DNA of 8,029 nucleotides from DATKEH01 sp035546355 (GTDB taxonomy: Bacteria; Acidobacteriota; Thermoanaerobaculia; Multivoradales; JAIOJS01). Location of the stretch: NCBI GenBank assembly GCA_035546355.1, contig DATKEH010000194.1, positions 1 through 8,029 on the forward strand, written 5' to 3'. The translations under genes were made by a program, and so were the position numbers. Of this stretch, positions 5,407-8,029 are shown piece after piece. The first letter of the stretch is position 1, and the number at the start of each line of letters is the position of its first letter. The notes under the pieces were generated by a model. That model had not been told where the DNA came from. It saw only the letters and a list, made by a program, of their open reading frames with translations, and did not search any database.

Positions 5407-5865
5407 TCACCCCGCCCGGCGCGCCGCCAGCTCCCGGCGGGCGAAGGCGTGGCACATCTGGATCATCCCCAAGAGACCCAGGTTCTTGCCCATCGACAGC
5501 TCGCGCCCGAACACCTCGTAGATCAGGTCGCCCGGCACGCCCAGCACCGCCTCGGGGGGTTGGCCGCCGAGGCCGTCCTGCAGCATGGCGGCCAGCGCCC
5601 TGGCCGAGATCCCCTGCGGGTTGTCGACCGCGAAGTGGAAGTCGAGGGTGCCGTCGTCGCGCCGCTCGGCCCAAACGAAGGCCTCCGACTCGCACTGCGG
5701 TACGCGGTGCTCCTCGGGAAACGGTCGGGTCGCCACCCGCGGCGGCACCCCGCGGAAGCGGTCGGCGAGGTCGATCAGCAGCTGGATGCGGTCGGCCCGG
5801 TCGGGCATCAGCTCGAGCGTCTCGAGGTGGTGGCGCAGCTTCGGCGGCAGGGCTCCGGCATCCAT
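5407..5865 (-). CDS. SufE-family sulfur-acceptor protein
   Basis: SufE proteins accept sulfur as a persulfide on one cysteine, usually from the desulfurase SufS, and pass it to Fe-S assembly. The 152-residue protein has the SufE layout: an N-terminal helix pair (about 7-38, with IQLLIDLADRF), the active-site loop with C58 in VPQCESEAFVW, strands with LDFHFAVDNPQGISARALAAML (74-95), and a C-terminal helical part. C58 is the only cysteine in an exposed-loop position; a second, C138, is in the last helix. The text resembles mycobacterial Rv3284 more than E. coli SufE, as I recall it. No sufS or other suf gene lies nearby, so the partner must be elsewhere or may be the adjacent sulfurtransferase. 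The ATG at 5865 lacks a Shine-Dalgarno; TAAGCT ends 7 nt upstream. Confidence 0.88.
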   Translation of the reverse strand: MDAGALPPKLRHHLETLELMPDRADRIQLLIDLADRFRGVPPRVATRPFPEEHRVPQCESEAFVWAERRDDGTLDFHFAVDNPQGISARALAAMLQDGLGGQPPEAVLGVPGDLIYEVFGRELSMGKNLGLLGMIQMCHAFARRELAARRAG

Positions 5866-5872
5866 GCCCGGC

Positions 5873-5878
5873 AGCTTA
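5873..5878 (-). promoter_or_regulatory. Candidate -10 box of a leaderless sufE-like transcript
   Basis: On the minus strand TAAGCT is followed by 7 nt (GCCGGGC) and the ATG. It keeps the TA...T frame but is the weakest of the five leaderless candidates. No -35 is seen. It shares a 47-bp divergent gap with the antiporter start. Confidence 0.3.
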
Positions 5879-5900
5879 GTGCACGCGGCGCCGGCACTGC

Positions 5901-5906
5901 TATTCT
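5901..5906 (+). promoter_or_regulatory. Candidate -10 box of a leaderless antiporter transcript
   Basis: TATTCT ends 6 nt before the GTG at 5913, which would put the transcription start on the GTG. No Shine-Dalgarno lies between them. No convincing -35 exists at 16-18 nt spacing. Confidence 0.45.
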
Positions 5907-5912
5907 CCCGCC

Positions 5913-7811
5913 GTGATCCTGCCAGCCATCGTCATCGCCATCGTGCTCGGCATCGCGGCGCAGGTGGTCGCCGAGCGCCTGCGGCTGCCGGCGATCCTGC
6001 CGCTGCTGCTGTTCGGCATGCTCGCCGGGCCCCAGGCGCTGGGCTGGTTCGACCCGCGGCACCTCGGGGAGGGGCTGGAGGTACTGGTCCACCTGGCGGT
6101 GGCGGTGATCCTGTTCGAGGGCGGGCTGTCGCTGAACATGAAGCAGCTCTCCCGCGTCGGCGGCGCGGTCCGCAACCTGCTGACGGTGGGAGCCCTGGTG
6201 ACCACCATCGGCGCCGCCTGGCTGGCGCACCTGGCGGTGGGGCTGGACTGGCCCACCGCGGTGCTGTTCGGCGCCATCGTCATGGTGACGGGCCCGACGG
6301 TGATCGGGCCGCTGCTGCGCCACATGGTGGCGCCGCGCCGGCTGAAGACCATCCTCACCTCCGAGGGTTTGATCATCGACGCCATCGGCGCCACCGCCGC
6401 CTACCTGGCGCTGCAGTGGGTGGAGCGCGCCGGGATGCCGGTGGCGCTGCTGGTTACCGAGGTGGTCAAGGTCGCCCTGGTGGGGGTCGTCGTCGGCTTC
6501 GTCGCCGGCTCCTTCGCCCGCTTCGCCACCCGTTCGCGGATCTTCGGCGTCGAGATCCGCAACCTGGCGATCCTGTCGATCCTGCTTCTCGCCTACCTGG
6601 CGGCCGAAGGTCAGGCGCGGCAGTCGGGCATCCTGACCGCGGTGGTGATGGGGATCACGATGTCGGCGGCGCCGCTCCCCGACATCGGGCGCATCCGCAT
6701 GTTCAAGGGGCAGCTGACGATCTTGCTGATCTCCTTCGTCTTCGTGCTGCTCGCCGCACGCCTCGACCTGCGGGCGATGGTGGGTCTCGGGGGGCGCGGG
6801 CTGGCGGTGGTGGCGGGGCTGATCTTCGTCGTGCGCCCGCTCTCGGTGTTCCTGTCGGTCACGCCGCGTCAGCTCCCGTTCAGGGAGCGGCTGGCGCTCG
6901 CCCTCACCGCTCCGCGCGGCATCGTGGCGGCGGCGGTGGCCTCGCTCTCGGCCCTGTCGCTGTCGGCGGCGGGGATGCCGGGAGCCTCCAGGCTGGAGGC
7001 GCTGGTCTACGTGGTGATCCTGGCGACGGGGGTGTGGGCGACGCTGATGGCTCTCGTCCTGCCGCGGCTCCTCGGTTACGTGGACGACCCCTCGCGGCGG
7101 CGCGCGGTGGTGATGGGCGCTCACGGCTTCACCCTGGCGTTGGCGCGGGTCCTGAAGCGCAGCGGCCGCAGCGTCGTGGCGCTGGATGCCGTGCCCTGGC
7201 GGCTGGAGCGCTTTCGCGACGCCGGGTTCTTCACCGTCGTCGGCGACGCCCGCGACGCGTCGTCGTACGAGGAAGCGGGGCTCGAGCGGGACAGCATCCT
7301 GGTGGCGGCCACTACCAACGACGAGCTCAACCTGCTGGTGGCCGAGCTGGCGCACACCGAGTTCGGGGTCGAACACCCGGTCGTCGCCCTGCAGGAACCC
7401 CCGGAGTCGTTCGGCACCCACTCCCGCGCCTGGGCCGAGCTGCTCGGTGGGCGGGGGATCGACGTCGGCGCCTGGACCCGGCGGCTCGAGGAGGATCAGG
7501 TCGAGCTCCTCGACGTGCCCCTGCGGGAGGACGAGCAGACGGTGCTGGCGCTGCGCGACGCCCATCGCCGCTGGCCGGACGGGGTCGTCCTGCTGTGCGG
7601 TTGGCGCGGCCAGGACATCGCCTTTCGCATCGATCCCGAAAGGCTGACGTCGTTCGACAGCGCCACCCTGCTGGTGACGCGAGGCGAGGTCCTCGACCTG
7701 CTCCGGAAGCATCTGGCGCCCCGCGACCGGGTGGGAACCCCGGCCGCGGCGGCCGAGGGCACCGGCGACGAGACGGCGGCGACGCCAGCCGAGGAGGAGG
7801 CGCTGCCGTGA
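5913..7811 (+). CDS. Cation/proton antiporter (NhaP-like CPA1) with C-terminal RCK-like domain
   Basis: Inner-membrane exchanger of Na+ or K+ for H+. Residues 1 to about 390 hold roughly 12 hydrophobic segments. The family's functional helices are recognisable: TGPTVIGPLL (126-135) followed by EGLIIDAIGA (151-160, with E151 and D156), and RGIVAAAVASL (335-345). In the first motif the Asp of the usual TDP is Gly; TGPTVIxPLL with EGxxID is a known subgroup, from memory, so this is not a lesion. Residues about 396-480 form a TrkA-N/RCK-N-like nucleotide-binding domain (AVVMGAHGF, ...VVALD, then VVGDARD and SILVAATTNDELN). Residues about 525-600 resemble RCK-C. The protein ends in an acidic, low-complexity tail (about 604-632). 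The soluble part probably gates transport by ligand or nucleotide. The start is GTG. The stop overlaps the next gene's GTG by 4 nt. Confidence 0.9.
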   Translation: MILPAIVIAIVLGIAAQVVAERLRLPAILPLLLFGMLAGPQALGWFDPRHLGEGLEVLVHLAVAVILFEGGLSLNMKQLSRVGGAVRNLLTVGALVTTIGAAWLAHLAVGLDWPTAVLFGAIVMVTGPTVIGPLLRHMVAPRRLKTILTSEGLIIDAIGATAAYLALQWVERAGMPVALLVTEVVKVALVGVVVGFVAGSFARFATRSRIFGVEIRNLAILSILLLAYLAAEGQARQSGILTAVVMGITMSAAPLPDIGRIRMFKGQLTILLISFVFVLLAARLDLRAMVGLGGRGLAVVAGLIFVVRPLSVFLSVTPRQLPFRERLALALTAPRGIVAAAVASLSALSLSAAGMPGASRLEALVYVVILATGVWATLMALVLPRLLGYVDDPSRRRAVVMGAHGFTLALARVLKRSGRSVVALDAVPWRLERFRDAGFFTVVGDARDASSYEEAGLERDSILVAATTNDELNLLVAELAHTEFGVEHPVVALQEPPESFGTHSRAWAELLGGRGIDVGAWTRRLEEDQVELLDVPLREDEQTVLALRDAHRRWPDGVVLLCGWRGQDIAFRIDPERLTSFDSATLLVTRGEVLDLLRKHLAPRDRVGTPAAAAEGTGDETAATPAEEEALP

Positions 7812-8029
7812 GCGGCGAGTGGTCCCCCGACTCCTGGCAGCGGCGGCGGGCGCTGCAGCAGCCGCTGTATCCAGACCCCATGGCGGCCGACCGGGTGGTG
7901 GCCGAGCTCTCCTGTCTGCCGCCGCTGGTCACCTCCTGGGAGGTCGAGGGGCTCAAGGCGCAGCTCGCCGAGGCGGCGGCGGGCCGGAGCTTCCTGCTCC
8001 AGGGAGGCGATTGCGCCGAGAGCTTTCTC
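7808..8029 (+). CDS. Class II 3-deoxy-7-phosphoheptulonate synthase, 5' part
   Basis: DAHP synthase condenses phosphoenolpyruvate and erythrose 4-phosphate, the first step of the shikimate pathway. Only the first 74 codons are in the window; the gene is cut by the window edge and is otherwise open. The N-terminus shows the type II (plant/AroG-mycobacterial) pattern: W-S-P-D-S-W near residue 5, LQQPLYPD, LPPLVTSWEVEGLKAQLAEA and FLLQGGDCAESF at the end, whose cysteine is a metal ligand in the family. The start is GTG 7808, preceded by GAGGAGGAGG (7791-7800) with 7 nt spacing. This ribosome-binding site lies inside the coding sequence for the antiporter's acidic tail. The 4-nt GTGA overlap implies a shared transcript with the antiporter, although the two functions have no evident link. 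Confidence 0.9.
   Translation, partial: MSGEWSPDSWQRRRALQQPLYPDPMAADRVVAELSCLPPLVTSWEVEGLKAQLAEAAAGRSFLLQGGDCAESFL

Noticed and set aside
5808..7712. 634-codon open frame on the minus strand, antisense to the antiporter
   Set aside because: The product is monotonous in His, Gln, Arg, Asp and Gly with no domain, and the opposite strand encodes a clear transporter. Long antisense frames are expected in DNA with such high G/C at third positions.
1..8029. Anti-phage island or mobile element around the toxin-antitoxin pair
   Set aside because: No integrase, transposase, terminal repeats or tRNA attachment site is visible, and the other genes look like ordinary chromosomal genes of uniform composition.

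Overview
The window is very GC-rich DNA, with most codons ending in G or C. It carries nine complete protein genes and the start of a tenth, packed tightly on both strands. There is no tRNA, rRNA, CRISPR array or insertion sequence that I can see. The mix is a single-TM protein with a 'YPG' C-terminal domain, a bactofilin, a mycobacterial-style SseA/SufE pair and a class II DAHP synthase. With the GC content and the TAnnnT promoters, this points to a GC-rich environmental bacterium, perhaps an acidobacterium (Thermoanaerobaculia-like). That placement is a guess from gene content.

Layout. Positions 8-860 (minus) hold a MntA-HepT type VII toxin-antitoxin operon. Positions 861-1156 have no intact gene. 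They contain a short two-copy repeat and about 32 codons that read like a decayed piece of the C-terminal domain of an ATP-dependent DNA ligase. Positions 1157-2435 (plus) hold two small membrane-anchored proteins of unknown function. They converge on a bactofilin/methyltransferase-like operon (3615 to 2456, minus). This operon is joined by a GTGA overlap and driven by the best promoter in the window. A sirtuin (4491 to 3676, minus) is divergent from an SseA-type sulfurtransferase (4540-5403, plus). The sulfurtransferase runs tail to tail, with a 3-nt gap, into a SufE-family protein (5865 to 5407, minus). SufE is divergent from a cation/proton antiporter with a C-terminal RCK-like domain (5913-7811, plus). 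The antiporter overlaps the start of a class II DAHP synthase (7808 to the window edge) by GTGA.

Functional links. The toxin-antitoxin pair is self-contained. SseA and SufE both handle protein-bound sulfur, and the same two families are neighbours in mycobacteria, so their proximity is probably meaningful. The bactofilin and its coupled partner probably serve cell-envelope or cytoskeletal organisation. The antiporter/DAHP synthase overlap is a tight operon with no obvious shared pathway.

Regulatory pattern. Five gene starts that lack a Shine-Dalgarno sequence (mntA, sirtuin, sseA, sufE, antiporter) each have a TAnnnT -10-like hexamer ending 6-8 nt before the start codon. That is the geometry of leaderless transcripts. 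The two lead genes with a good Shine-Dalgarno (1157 and the bactofilin) have their -10 candidates further upstream. I found no clearly new multi-gene system. The points most worth checking are the predicted leaderless promoters, the ligase remnant, the desuccinylase-like sirtuin signature and the rearranged SseA/SufE pair.
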